A stretch of DNA of 64,000 bases from Rhizobium esperanzae (GTDB lineage: Bacteria > Pseudomonadota > Alphaproteobacteria > Rhizobiales > Rhizobiaceae): assembly GCF_014197615.1 (NCBI RefSeq), contig NZ_JACIFY010000002.1:62001-126000 (forward strand), written 5' to 3'. Under the pieces are notes generated by a model, which had not been told where the DNA came from, searched no databases, and worked only from the letters and a program-made list of their open reading frames with translations. This document shows, piece after piece, positions 8,696 to 17,680 of this stretch (its first letter is position 1; each line of letters opens with the position of its first letter). The position numbers and the translations under genes are program-made.

Positions 8696-9622
8696 TCAGC
8701 CCTCGCCCATGCCTCTCGGCACGCTCCTTGCCAATTGCTCCAGCACTGCCGCAATCTTCGGGTTGCGCCCCTCGCCGCGCCGCGTGATCGCGTGGATGCC
8801 GCGATAGGCGGGTGGGGCGAGCGGTTTGACGATCAGGCTACCGCGGAAATCGCGAAGCGCCAGGCCCGGCATCACCGAAATCGAGCAGCCGGCTTCGACG
8901 AGCGCGAAAATCACCTCGAAACTGTCGCTGAAACCGTTGATGACGGGTTCGAAACCGGCATCGCGGCAGGCCCGGCGGATCGCCTTGCAATAGGCGCTGG
9001 AGGCAAGGTCGAGCGTCCAGCGTTCATCCCGGAGCTGGGCAAGTTCGATGACCGGCTCGTTTTCCAGCCTATGGCCGACGGGCAGCAGCACGAAGAGCTG
9101 GTCCCGGCACAGGAACAGCCTGTCGACGGCGTCGTCAAGCGCATGCGGATCAAGCGCTATGTCGTCAGCAACGACGATATCGGCCTGCCAGACCCTGAGT
9201 TCCGCCAGGCCTTCGGCAGGCCCCATCGTCGTCATGACAATATCGAGATAGGGATGGTCGATCGCCAGCTGCCGCATGGCGGCGGGAATGAAGGACGATG
9301 CGGACGAGGGTTGGGCGGCGATCCTGAGGTCGCCGGCGACGATATTCTGCAGCGCGGCAATATCGGTTCTGGCTTCCTCGACGATGGCGAAGAGCCGATC
9401 GGCATGTTCGACCAGCCGCCGGCCGGCCGCCGTCAGCGTCACCCCTCGCCCGCGCCGTTCGACCAGCGCAATCCCTGCTTCGTCCTCCAACTGGGCGATC
9501 TGCTGGGAAACCGCCGAGGATGAAATGCCGAGCGCATCGGCAACGGCAGCCATCGTCTCGCGGCGCGAAAGCTCGCGCAGCGTGCGCAATCGGAAAAAAT
9601 CCAAATCCGGCTCCTTTCGCAA
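8696..9622 (-). CDS. LysR-family transcriptional regulator
   Basis: 308-residue LysR-type regulator. The N-terminal winged helix-turn-helix (LRTLRELSRRETMAAVADAL, then SSSAVSQQIAQLEDE) is followed by an effector-binding domain. Divergent by about 150 bp from the C39-like peptidase/Ddl-like/ATPase genes, it is the natural candidate to control them. The effector is unknown. The start at 9622 places the helix-turn-helix about nine residues in, as is typical for the family. Confidence 0.9.
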   Translation of the reverse strand: MRKEPDLDFFRLRTLRELSRRETMAAVADALGISSSAVSQQIAQLEDEAGIALVERRGRGVTLTAAGRRLVEHADRLFAIVEEARTDIAALQNIVAGDLRIAAQPSSASSFIPAAMRQLAIDHPYLDIVMTTMGPAEGLAELRVWQADIVVADDIALDPHALDDAVDRLFLCRDQLFVLLPVGHRLENEPVIELAQLRDERWTLDLASSAYCKAIRRACRDAGFEPVINGFSDSFEVIFALVEAGCSISVMPGLALRDFRGSLIVKPLAPPAYRGIHAITRRGEGRNPKIAAVLEQLARSVPRGMGEG

Positions 9623-9776
9623 TCGGCCATAATTTCTAACCTATATCCTTATTTTGATTAAGTGGACCTGAATTAAAACCCACCCTACCGTTGGATTCGC
9701 GAGATGATGCGACGGCTCGAAAAAAGCCGTGATTGCCGGTCATCCCACAGATGGAGCCACGGGGAATATCGACGGA

Positions 9777-10391
9777 ATGCATGAAAGCAGCGTGCCTTAT
9801 TTCAGCCAATGGGAGACCCCCTGCATGACGCTGCCGGTGCTTGCCGAGGGATCGCAGGCGCTGCTCAGCGATCCGCTCTGGCGCCATTCGGGAGCCGCGA
9901 CCATCGAGGAATATGCGCGCTGGGCGGTGAATGTCTGCGGCATGGCCTGCCTGAAGATGATCCTCGCCGCGCGCGGCGAGATCCATCCCACCCTCGAACT
10001 CGCCCGCGCCTGCACAGCCTACGGCGGCTATGTCGTCAACGAGATCGACGCTTCGATCAAGGGGCTGATCTACGCGCCCTTCGTCCGCTTCGTGAGCGAA
10101 CGTTTCGGCCTCGGCGCCGAGACGATGATCAACATCGAGACGTCAGCCATCCCGGAACTTCTGTCGAAACGCCGCTTCTTCATCGCTTCGGTGCATTCGG
10201 CCATCCGCTGGCCGGAGCAAGAGCCGCCGTCGAGGGGCGGACATCTCGTGCTGGTGACATCAGCCTCGCAGGAGACGATCCGATTTCACAATCCGTCCGG
10301 CCATGACGCCGCAAGCCAGGCCGATGTCACGCTGCCGCTTGCCGTCTTCGATCGTTTCTTTGCCAATCGCGGCATATCGGTCGAGGCTTGA
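9777..10391 (+). CDS. C39-like papain-fold peptidase family protein
   Basis: About 204 residues from the ATG at 9777. An upstream ATG at 9729 is possible, but the family start MHESSVPYFSQWE fits better. The sequence carries the expected cysteine-peptidase features: the motif NVCGMACLKMIL for the nucleophile Cys, GGHLVLVTSAS for the catalytic His, and FHNPSGH for the Asn/Asp position. There is no signal peptide, so it is cytoplasmic. It is followed after 33 bp by a Ddl-like ligase and then a P-loop ATPase, and faces a LysR regulator. A role in processing a peptide linked to the ligase product is only a hypothesis. Confidence 0.75.
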   Translation: MHESSVPYFSQWETPCMTLPVLAEGSQALLSDPLWRHSGAATIEEYARWAVNVCGMACLKMILAARGEIHPTLELARACTAYGGYVVNEIDASIKGLIYAPFVRFVSERFGLGAETMINIETSAIPELLSKRRFFIASVHSAIRWPEQEPPSRGGHLVLVTSASQETIRFHNPSGHDAASQADVTLPLAVFDRFFANRGISVEA

Positions 10392-10424
10392 TCTTTCCGA
10401 TATCCCACCGCTTCGGAGGCTTTC

Positions 10425-11501
10425 ATGACCCCTTCCCCCAACAGGCTGCGCATCGCCGTGCTCTTCGGCGGCCGTTCGGCCGAGCACGAGGTTTCCATCC
10501 TCTCGGCGACCAACGTCATGGCTGCGCTGGCGCCGGAGAAATATGATGCCCTTCCCGTCTTCGTCACCCGCGAGGGGCAATGGCTGCTGAGCAGCTTCGA
10601 GGACGGCCGGCTGGCGACACCCTCGTCAGGCACGGAAATCTGCCTCGTGCCGGGCGGCCGCGGGCGCATGCTGGCAATGTCGTCCCATGGCGCGCCGCAT
10701 GAATTGCCAAGGATCGACATCCTGTTTCCCGTGCTGCACGGCCCGCATGGCGAGGACGGATCGGTGCAGGGCGCAGCTGAAGTGGCCCGCGTACCGCTCG
10801 CCGGCTGCGGCATCCTCGGTTCCGCCGCGGCCCTCGACAAGGATATCGCCAAGCGCCTGCTGCGGGCGGCGGGCCTGCCGGTGGCGCGCGCCGTGACGAT
10901 CCATGAAGGTGCCACCCCTCCGCTTTCTGCGCTCGAAGGCGAACTCGGCCTGCCGCTCTTCATCAAGCCGGCGCGACAGGGATCGTCTGTCGGCGTCGCC
11001 AAGGTCCATGCCAGCCAGGAATTCGCCGCAGCGCTCGAGCAGGCTTTCCGCCATGACCGCACCCTGCTTGCCGAGGAATTCGTCGCCGGCCGCGAGATCG
11101 AATTCAGCGTGCTGGAGGATACCGACGGCAAGCTCTTCGTCTCGCGCCCGGGCGAGATCGTGCCGGCGGAAAGCCATGGCTTCTACAACTACAACGCCAA
11201 ATATATCGACGAGAACGGCGCCGCGCTGAAAGTACCGGCCGACCTCACGGCGGAGATCGAGGCCGCCATGCGCGACATCGCCGCAAGGGCTTTCCGGGCC
11301 GTCGGCTGCGACGGCATGGCACGCGTCGATTTCTTCCTGACATCGGACATGCGCTTCGTCATCAACGAGCTCAACACCATCCCGGGCTTCACCGATATCA
11401 GCATGTATTCCAAGGCAATGGCGGCAAGCGGCGTCAGCTATGCCGAAATCATCGACCGGCTGGTGGCACACGGCATGGCGCGCGCCGGCCGGGCGGGCTA
11501 G
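10425..11501 (+). CDS. D-alanine--D-alanine ligase family protein
   Basis: 358-residue ATP-grasp ligase that joins two D-amino acids or related acids with ATP. The N-terminal motif is VLFGGRSAEHEVSIL. The central ATP-grasp reads PLFIKPARQGSSVGVAKV. The omega-loop stretch is HGFYNYNAKYIDENG, with the tyrosines of D-Ala-D-Ala enzymes rather than a VanA-like depsipeptide loop. The metal-binding end reads VINELNTIPGFT. It is not next to murein or cell-division genes, so it is probably a second, accessory Ddl. Codons and composition match the neighbours. The actual second substrate is unknown. Confidence 0.88.
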   Translation: MTPSPNRLRIAVLFGGRSAEHEVSILSATNVMAALAPEKYDALPVFVTREGQWLLSSFEDGRLATPSSGTEICLVPGGRGRMLAMSSHGAPHELPRIDILFPVLHGPHGEDGSVQGAAEVARVPLAGCGILGSAAALDKDIAKRLLRAAGLPVARAVTIHEGATPPLSALEGELGLPLFIKPARQGSSVGVAKVHASQEFAAALEQAFRHDRTLLAEEFVAGREIEFSVLEDTDGKLFVSRPGEIVPAESHGFYNYNAKYIDENGAALKVPADLTAEIEAAMRDIAARAFRAVGCDGMARVDFFLTSDMRFVINELNTIPGFTDISMYSKAMAASGVSYAEIIDRLVAHGMARAGRAG

Positions 11502-11504
11502 ATC

Positions 11505-12044
11505 ATGAACAGGTCGGTTCTGATTTCCGGATGTTCCGGCGGCGGAAAATCGACGCTGCTTGCTGAGCTTGGCCGTCGCGGTTACAGGATCGTCGAAGAG
11601 CCCGGCCGACGGATCGTCAAGCAGGAGATCGAGGGCGTTGGCGCTGCCTTACCTTGGGCCAACATGGAGGCCTTCGCCCGCCGTGCGATCGAAATGGCGA
11701 TTGCCGACCACGCGGCCATCGCACGGCAGCCGGGCCGGGCGTTTTTCGATCGTGGGTTGATCGACGCCGCGGCAGCGCTTCAGCACCTGACCGGAGAACC
11801 GATCCTGGAAAGGTTGAGCGCCGCTTACCCTTACGACAGACGCGTTTTTCTCACGCCGCCATGGCCTGAGATTTACGTGAGCGATCCTGAGCGGCGCCAT
11901 GGCTTCGACGAGGCCGTCGCCGAATATGACCGGCTTGCCGCGATCTATCCAATGCTCGGCTACGAAGTCATCATACTGCCGAAGATGCCGGTCGCCGACC
12001 GGGCCGATTTCGTGCTCGACCACCTGTCTCAGGAAGCGAACTAG
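11505..12044 (+). CDS. P-loop ATPase/kinase (AAA_28-like)
   Basis: 179-residue nucleotide-binding protein. Walker A is GCSGGGKSTLL at residues 9-19. The stretch AFFDRGLIDAAAAL resembles the DRG motif of small-molecule kinases such as NadR-type and AAA_28 proteins. The C-terminus has a lid-like region (PWPEIYVSDPERRHGFDEAVAEY). It starts 4 bp after the stop of the Ddl-like gene and is clearly cotranscribed. The substrate is not identifiable. Its fixed position behind a Ddl-like ligase and C39-like peptidase suggests a shared pathway. Confidence 0.75.
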   Translation: MNRSVLISGCSGGGKSTLLAELGRRGYRIVEEPGRRIVKQEIEGVGAALPWANMEAFARRAIEMAIADHAAIARQPGRAFFDRGLIDAAAALQHLTGEPILERLSAAYPYDRRVFLTPPWPEIYVSDPERRHGFDEAVAEYDRLAAIYPMLGYEVIILPKMPVADRADFVLDHLSQEAN

Positions 12045-12062
12045 CGGCATCTCGGCCGCGTC

Positions 12063-12680
12063 TCAGCGCCTGTGAAGAACACACCACTGGAAAGACTGCC
12101 GGCCGCCGCCCGGCGTCGTATGCTCTTCACGCCAGTCGCGCTCCAGCGTGAAGGCGGGCGAGAACTCCGCCGCCAGCGCGGCTGCGTCGTACCGCTGGAC
12201 CGGCAGGCCGCTGCACCGTTCCGGCCCGTCCGGCGCGAAAGTCGCGATGATCACGACGCTGCCCGCCGCCGTGCCGGCTTCAAGCGCGTGGCGATAGGCG
12301 AGCCGCTGCTCCGGCTCGGTGAGGAAATGAAAAACGGCGCGGTCATGCCATACGTCGTAGCAGCGCCAGGGTCTCCATTTGGCGACATCGGCCACCATCC
12401 AGGTGACGCGCATGGCATCGTCATCCAGCCGCGCCTTCGCGACATCCAGTGCCGGTGCGGCGATATCGAGAACGGTAAGGTCGGACCACCCGCGTTCGAC
12501 GAGACGATCGACGAGGCTCGATGCACCGCCGCCGACGTCGATCAGCGAAGCCGTAGCCGGCAACTGCAGCGCATCAAGCGCCTTGAGGGAGGGTTCCGGG
12601 ATTGGCTGATACCAGCTAACACTGTCGGTTGCCTTCGTGCGATAGACCTCGTCCCAATGCTCTCGCTTCGCATCCGTCAT
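12063..12680 (-). CDS. class I SAM-dependent methyltransferase
   Basis: 205-residue soluble methyltransferase. The SAM-binding motif I is SLIDVGGGASSLVD, followed by the acidic end of strand 2 (LTVLDIA) and motif post-II (WMVADVAKW). The N-terminus (EHWDEVYRTKATDSVSWYQPIP) is typical of the thiopurine/tellurite-type methyltransferase clade. The substrate is unknown. It is convergent with the P-loop ATPase gene, 18 bp apart. Confidence 0.85.
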   Translation of the reverse strand: MTDAKREHWDEVYRTKATDSVSWYQPIPEPSLKALDALQLPATASLIDVGGGASSLVDRLVERGWSDLTVLDIAAPALDVAKARLDDDAMRVTWMVADVAKWRPWRCYDVWHDRAVFHFLTEPEQRLAYRHALEAGTAAGSVVIIATFAPDGPERCSGLPVQRYDAAALAAEFSPAFTLERDWREEHTTPGGGRQSFQWCVLHRR

Positions 12681-12778
12681 CGGCTACCCCCATCTCTTGC
12701 AGCGTCCTATGCTGACCTATCGATATGTAAGGATTGAGACGCCGGTCACCAACCGCTCTCCGGCCCGAGCGCCCGAAC

Positions 12779-13288
12779 TCAGTAAGCGAGGTGACGATAG
12801 ACGAGATCGGCAGGATCGGTTCGGGGCGCTACGGGATCGAGATGCGCCCCCAGCCGCTCGGCAACGGCCACGGACGCGGCATTGCCGGGAGCCATATAGC
12901 TGACGAGCGACGGCAGCTTGAGTGTCTCGAAAGCCCAGCCGCGCAACGCAAAAGCCGCCTCGGTCGCATAGCCCTTGCCCTCATGCCCTTCGTAGACGAA
13001 CCATCCGAGCTCCTTTTCCGGAAAGAGCGGCCCATGGTTGATCCCCACTTGGCCGACACATTCCCCGGTTTCGGCAAGATCGATCATCAGCGCCCCATGC
13101 CCGAAAAGCCGCCACAGCGCGATGTCGTGGCAGAACATCCCCCACGCCGCCCGCAGATCGAACGGGCCGCCCATTCCAATCGAGCGCGGCGAAGCCATGA
13201 TCCCGGCATAGGCGGCGAAATCATCGATATCAGGCATGCGGAGCACAAGGCGCTCGGTTCGGATGGTGATCACGCCCGTTTCGGACAT
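12779..13288 (-). CDS. GNAT-family N-acetyltransferase (RimJ-like)
   Basis: 169 residues from the ATG at 13288, chosen because the family begins MSETGVITIRTERLVLR; the longer frame upstream is not conserved-looking. It has the acetyl-CoA pyrophosphate loop region (YEGHEGKGYATEAA) and the late motif APGNAASVAVAERLGA of RimJ/RimL-type acetyltransferases. The acceptor is unknown. It lies 34 bp downstream of a second GNAT gene in the same direction. Confidence 0.85.
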   Translation of the reverse strand: MSETGVITIRTERLVLRMPDIDDFAAYAGIMASPRSIGMGGPFDLRAAWGMFCHDIALWRLFGHGALMIDLAETGECVGQVGINHGPLFPEKELGWFVYEGHEGKGYATEAAFALRGWAFETLKLPSLVSYMAPGNAASVAVAERLGAHLDPVAPRTDPADLVYRHLAY

Positions 13289-13322
13289 GTCGTCGCCTTT
13301 CTGCTGGGGTTGGAACGGAACT

Positions 13323-13817
13323 CTAGCTTTCAAATGCCGGAGCAAACCGAAGCGTCCCGCTCGGCGCGAGTCCGCGAAGAACGATACGCTGCACGAGCCG
13401 CGTATCGAGATCATGATACGTCAGCTGCCCATCGCTACCGAAGCCCGCGCCGCGATAAACGTCGGGATTGCCGATCAGCGCGCATCCGCTCGCGCCCGTC
13501 TCCTTCAGCAATTCGAGGCCCCTTGCGATCAGAGCCGTGCCGATGCCCTGCCGCTGTCTTGCCGGCGTGACCGATATCGGCCCCAGCCCGAACCAGCCAT
13601 CATGCACGCCGTCGATCGCCACCGGCGAAAAGGCGACATGCCCCAGGATCTCGCCATCCTCTTCAGCGACCAGCGATATCGCCAGATCACCGCTCACGCG
13701 AAGTTTTCGGATAATCTCCGCTTCCGTACCGCTGCTGTAGGCCATCGGCTTGAAGGCGATCGAGGTCAACTCATGGATCGCGTGGATATCAGCAGGCGTT
13801 TCGTATCGAATGTGCAT
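13323..13817 (-). CDS. GNAT-family N-acetyltransferase
   Basis: 164 residues starting at the ATG at 13817, which has a good GGAGGAAT ribosome-binding site. It begins MHIRYETPADIHAIHELT and contains the acetyl-CoA-binding motif ARQRQGIGTALIARGLE. The C-terminal region (GCALIGNPDVYRGAGF) is typical of YhbS-type acetyltransferases. It is unrelated in sequence to the GNAT gene immediately downstream. The substrate is unknown. Confidence 0.87.
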   Translation of the reverse strand: MHIRYETPADIHAIHELTSIAFKPMAYSSGTEAEIIRKLRVSGDLAISLVAEEDGEILGHVAFSPVAIDGVHDGWFGLGPISVTPARQRQGIGTALIARGLELLKETGASGCALIGNPDVYRGAGFGSDGQLTYHDLDTRLVQRIVLRGLAPSGTLRFAPAFES

Positions 13818-13944
13818 TTCTGCGATTCCTCCGGCGGCACGAAGTAATCCAACAGCGCATCGACGTCGCGTTGGGCGGCAGCACCTAGCCTGCAGTGTAT
13901 TTTCCAACACGCGCAAGACCGGCTGCTTGGGCTGGTACGATCAT

Positions 13945-14685
13945 TTATGTATCATAGGGAAAGTCAAAGACCAGCAAGCCGGCTTGCTCCAGTGGGAGCT
14001 GCGCCACTACCTGTCCTTCCGGGTTCAGCACGGCCGTCGGCCCCCAGGCAACGCGCCCGTCACGCTCACCCGTCACGTCCGACGATATTAGCCACAGTCC
14101 TGTTTCACGGCATCTTTCGCCGCGAACCGCATTATGCAGCTCCTTGAAGGCTTCCGCCCTGACTCTTGGCATCATATTGTTGGAGAGGCACAGGATCACT
14201 GGCGCACCGAGCGCGGCGACCTTCGCTGCCGCTTCCGGAAAGTTCGTGTCATAGCAGATGTTGATGCCAAAACGCAGGCCACCAATCGCAAATAGCGGGC
14301 TCTCTTTTCCAGCTTCGAACGCCTGTTCGCCGCGCAGCAAATGAGCTTTCCGATAGCGGCCAAGGAAAACGCCGCGATCGACGACAACCGCCGTATTGAA
14401 TAATCGCCCGGCCTCGATTTCTATCAGCCCCATGACCAAAGCAGGTCCCGACTTCGGCAACCGATCCAGGATCTGGGCAAACTCGGCTGATGCGAGATCG
14501 AGCGCAACGCGGCGCGCTGATGGTTCGTCGATCAGGTAGCCCTGGAGAAACCCTTCGGGGAAAAGCAGCAAGGCGACGTCATCGGCCTCGGCAAGCGCCA
14601 CGACTTTGATGGCATAATCCAGAGCCGCGTCGATATTTTCCCGGAACTCCGGTGTCTGCGCCGCAGCTATCCGAATGCTCCTCAC
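13945..14685 (-). CDS. carbon-nitrogen hydrolase (nitrilase superfamily)
   Basis: 246-residue amidase-type enzyme that cleaves a non-peptide C-N bond. The catalytic triad is visible: Glu in LLLFPEGFLQG, Lys in GRYRKAHLLRG, and Cys in FGINICYDTNFPE. The start MRSIRIAAAQTPEF is typical for the superfamily. No signal peptide is present. The natural amide substrate cannot be named from sequence. Confidence 0.88.
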   Translation of the reverse strand: MRSIRIAAAQTPEFRENIDAALDYAIKVVALAEADDVALLLFPEGFLQGYLIDEPSARRVALDLASAEFAQILDRLPKSGPALVMGLIEIEAGRLFNTAVVVDRGVFLGRYRKAHLLRGEQAFEAGKESPLFAIGGLRFGINICYDTNFPEAAAKVAALGAPVILCLSNNMMPRVRAEAFKELHNAVRGERCRETGLWLISSDVTGERDGRVAWGPTAVLNPEGQVVAQLPLEQAGLLVFDFPYDT

Positions 14686-14720
14686 ATCGATCTCCGTATC
14701 TGCGACCTACCACGACGAAA

Positions 14721-14744
14721 AAGCCCGGCGCGACGGCCGGGCTT
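14721..14744 (-). terminator. Rho-independent terminator of gnd
   Basis: Perfect 9-bp stem AAGCCCGGC / GCCGGGCTT with a 6-nt loop, 24 bp after the gnd stop. On the minus strand it is followed by a run of five T (GGGCTTTTTCG), so it should end the gnd transcript before the nitrilase gene. Confidence 0.8.
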
Positions 14745-14767
14745 CCTCGATATCTTCCTCGCAAACC

Positions 14768-16198
14768 TCAGAAGGTCGACGCACCGCTGCCCCAGGGACC
14801 GTGGTGGAAATCCTTGCCATCCAGGCGGTCGAAGCCGTGGGCACCGAAGAAGTCGCGCTGGGCCTGGATGAGGTTGGCGGTGCCCCGGCCCTGGCGGTAG
14901 GCGTCGAAATAGGTGAGCGCCGAGGTCAGCGCCGGCACCGGCAGGCCGGTGGAAATCGCGGCAGCGACGACGCGACGAAGCGCCGGGATCGATTCCTTGA
15001 CCATGTCCGAGAAGGCCGGCGTCACGATCAGGTTGGCGGCGTCGGGAGCCTTGGTGAAGGCCGAGGTGATCTCGTCGAGGAACTGCGAGCGGATGATGCA
15101 GCCGGCACGCCAGATGCGGGCTATCGTCGGCATCGGCAGCGACCAGTTGAACTCGCGCGATGCTTCCGCCATCACCGCAAAGCCCTGCGCATAGGCGCCG
15201 ATCTTGGCGGCAAACAGCGCCAGTTCCAGATCCTTGTTGAGCTCGGGGCCGTAAGCGATCGGGAAGGATACGGCCTGCGCGCCGAAGATCTTTTCGGCGG
15301 CTTCGCGCTGCGACTTCATCGAGGAAAGGCTGCGGGCGGCGACCGCGGCTTCGATCGCCGTTGCCGGAATGCCCATATTCTGCGCCTCGATCGCCGACCA
15401 CTTGCCGGTGCCCTTCTGGCCGGCCTTGTCGAGAATCATGTCGACCATCGGCCCACCGGAGACGGGGTCATTGGCGGCAAGCACCTTTTCGGAGATCTCG
15501 ATCAGGTAGGAGTTCAGCCGGCCCTTGTTCCACTCGCCGAAGATGCCGGAGATGTCGGAGGCGCTCTTGCCGAGGCCGTCGCGCAGGATGCCGTAGATTT
15601 CGGCAATCATCTGCATGTCGGCATATTCGATGCCGTTATGGATGGTCTTGACGAAATGGCCGGCGCCGTCATTGCCGAGCCAGGCAACGCAGGGCTCGTC
15701 ATTATAGCGGGCGGCAATCGAGGTCAGTACCTTCTCGACGCGCTTCCAGGATTCCTCGGTGCCGCCGACCATGATCGACGGACCATGGCGCGCACCTTCC
15801 TCGCCGCCCGATACACCCATGCCGATGAAGGTGAGATCGGTATTCTTGAGGCGGTCGAAGCGAGCAACGGTGTCGCGGAAATTGGCGTTGCCGGCATCGA
15901 TCATGATGTCGCCCTTGGAGAGATGCGGGCGTAACGCCTCCATCTGCTGGTCGACGGCCTCACCCGCCTTGATCATGATGATGATCGGGCGCGGCGGCCG
16001 GATCGCATCGACGAACTCTTCGATGGTCTTGCAGGGAATGATCTGCTTCTTCAGATCGCCGGCGCTTTCGTAGAATTCGTCGGTTTTCTCCGGCGTGCGG
16101 TTGAACACCGCGATTTTATTGCCTTTCTCCGCGATGTTGAGCGCCAGGTTGGAGCCCATGACCGCAAGGCCGATCAGTCCGATTTCTGCCTTTTCCAC
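14768..16198 (-). CDS. gnd: 6-phosphogluconate dehydrogenase, NADP-dependent, decarboxylating
   Basis: Oxidises and decarboxylates 6-phosphogluconate to ribulose 5-phosphate in the pentose phosphate pathway, producing NADPH. The start is taken as GTG at 16198, because GGAGG lies 7 nt upstream and the family begins (M/V)EKAEIGLIGLAVMG. This gives 476 residues, the usual length. The dinucleotide fold motif GLAVMGSN, the catalytic Lys/His region GHFVKTIHNGIEY, and the C-terminal tail (AYRQGRGTANLIQAQRDFFGAH) that closes the partner active site are present. It is monocistronic with its own terminator. Confidence 0.96.
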   Translation of the reverse strand: MEKAEIGLIGLAVMGSNLALNIAEKGNKIAVFNRTPEKTDEFYESAGDLKKQIIPCKTIEEFVDAIRPPRPIIIMIKAGEAVDQQMEALRPHLSKGDIMIDAGNANFRDTVARFDRLKNTDLTFIGMGVSGGEEGARHGPSIMVGGTEESWKRVEKVLTSIAARYNDEPCVAWLGNDGAGHFVKTIHNGIEYADMQMIAEIYGILRDGLGKSASDISGIFGEWNKGRLNSYLIEISEKVLAANDPVSGGPMVDMILDKAGQKGTGKWSAIEAQNMGIPATAIEAAVAARSLSSMKSQREAAEKIFGAQAVSFPIAYGPELNKDLELALFAAKIGAYAQGFAVMAEASREFNWSLPMPTIARIWRAGCIIRSQFLDEITSAFTKAPDAANLIVTPAFSDMVKESIPALRRVVAAAISTGLPVPALTSALTYFDAYRQGRGTANLIQAQRDFFGAHGFDRLDGKDFHHGPWGSGASTF

Positions 16199-16458
16199 GA
16201 CAAACCTCCGATGTGTCATTTGGACCGGTGTTGTGGCACTGTCTCGGCCAAACGGCAAGTCTGGCAAGGGTCTAATCGGTTCGCAAAAGCCGATGAAATG
16301 CAGCTTTGAACGGCCGACTTGTCGGACAACCGCAAACCGGCGCATTGTCGGCATGCGGCAAATTTTTGCGACGACCCGCCCGTTATGTCCTATGTCATGT
16401 TATCATCGGCGCCTTGGGAGATCTCGCTTTGGCATCGGGAAAAAGAAACGATCTGGCC

Positions 16459-17211
16459 ATGCTCGCGGCCAGCGCCGGCCGCTACAGCGAATATGCGCCG
16501 CCGCCGGCGCTGCGCCGCCATTTCAGCCGTCTCTGGTCGCATACGATGCACGACGGGCCGCCGGCAAGGGTGGCGATCGTGCCGGACGGTTATTGCGATC
16601 TCCTCTGCATCAACGGCCGGCTGGTCGTCGCCGGGCCTGACAGGACGGCGGCCTTTCCTATCATCAGGCCCGGCGCCACCGTCATCGGCGCCCGTTTTGC
16701 GCCCGGCGCCGCAGCCTCCTGGCTGAAGACGCCACTCTCGGCGCTGGTCGGCCTCTCGGTGCCACTGGCGGATATCGGCCGGAAGGGGACGGCCGAGTTC
16801 GAGGCGCGGCTTGGCGATTGCCCCGATCCCTCGGCCGTCGTAGCGCTGTTCGGCCGCATGCTGGAAGAGGCTGCAAGAGATGAAGAGATGCCCACGCAGG
16901 ACGCCGCCGTGATCTTCGCCGCAGTCAACAACGGACGCCCGCTCTCCGGGTTGCTCGACATAAGCGAAAGGCAGTTGCGCCGCCGCTGCCACCATCACTT
17001 CGGCTACGGCACCAAGACGCTGGAACGGATCCGCCGATTCCAGCGTTTCCTCGACCTATGCCGCAGGTCGGGCAAGATGCCGCTTGCCTGCCTTGCGCTT
17101 GAAGCGGGCTTTGCCGACCAGGCCCATATGACGCGCGAGGTCGGCGAACTCTCGACGCTGACGCCCGCTGCCATCCTCGGCCAGCTCGGCATGCGGAAAA
17201 CACCCGGCTGA
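16459..17211 (+). CDS. AraC-like helix-turn-helix regulator
   Basis: About 250 residues from the ATG at 16459; the frame is open to an ATG at 16306, so the N-terminus is uncertain. The N-terminal half (ALRRHFSRLWSH, VAIVPDGYCDLLCING) is the cupin-like DUF6597 domain found in AraC-type regulators. The C-terminal half has the AraC DNA-binding region, with ISERQLRRRCHHHFGYGTKT and later CLALEAGFADQAHMTREV. It is followed closely by an SRPBCC and a VOC protein gene in the same direction, which it may control. Confidence 0.82.
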   Translation: MLAASAGRYSEYAPPPALRRHFSRLWSHTMHDGPPARVAIVPDGYCDLLCINGRLVVAGPDRTAAFPIIRPGATVIGARFAPGAAASWLKTPLSALVGLSVPLADIGRKGTAEFEARLGDCPDPSAVVALFGRMLEEAARDEEMPTQDAAVIFAAVNNGRPLSGLLDISERQLRRRCHHHFGYGTKTLERIRRFQRFLDLCRRSGKMPLACLALEAGFADQAHMTREVGELSTLTPAAILGQLGMRKTPG

Positions 17212-17281
17212 CCGTTTTGTTCAAGACGCCGCCGGCCGGTCTGCTATTCCAGGCGGACCAGATGCGAAGGACCTGCAAGCC

Positions 17282-17680
17282 ATGTCGACAATGCCCGCGA
17301 GAATCGTCCACCTGTCCATCGAGCGCGACTGGCGCGACGTCTACGACTTTGCCGGCAAGCCCGAAAACATGCCGCTCTGGGCCTCCGGCCTTGCGACGGG
17401 GCTCGATCCCGATGGCGCCGATTGGATCGCCCACGGTGTTCTCGGCACCGTCAAGGTGAGCTTCGTGCCGACCAATGAATTCGGCGTGATCGACCATACG
17501 GTGACGATCGAATCCGGCCTCAGGGTTTATAATGCGTTGCGCATCGTGCCGAACGGCGACGGCTGCGAGGTCATGTTCACGCTGCTGCGCCTGCCCGGCA
17601 TGACAGACGCGCAGTTTTCCGCCGATGCCGCCCATGTCGAGAAGGATCTCGTCATGCTGAAAGCCCTGATGGAGAGATAG
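17282..17680 (+). CDS. SRPBCC-fold (polyketide cyclase/START-like) protein
   Basis: 132-residue single-domain protein with the helix-grip pattern: an N-terminal strand and helix (IERDWRDVYDFAGKPENMPLWASG), a central strand pair around DHTVTIESG, and a long C-terminal helix (DAAHVEKDLVMLKALMER). Such proteins bind small hydrophobic ligands. The role here is unknown. Its stop at 17680 abuts the VOC gene start at 17681, so the two are coupled. Confidence 0.75.
   Translation: MSTMPARIVHLSIERDWRDVYDFAGKPENMPLWASGLATGLDPDGADWIAHGVLGTVKVSFVPTNEFGVIDHTVTIESGLRVYNALRIVPNGDGCEVMFTLLRLPGMTDAQFSADAAHVEKDLVMLKALMER

Noticed and set aside
14675..15934. Plus-strand 419-codon frame opposite gnd
   Set aside because: It is fully antisense to 6-phosphogluconate dehydrogenase and has no recognisable domain.
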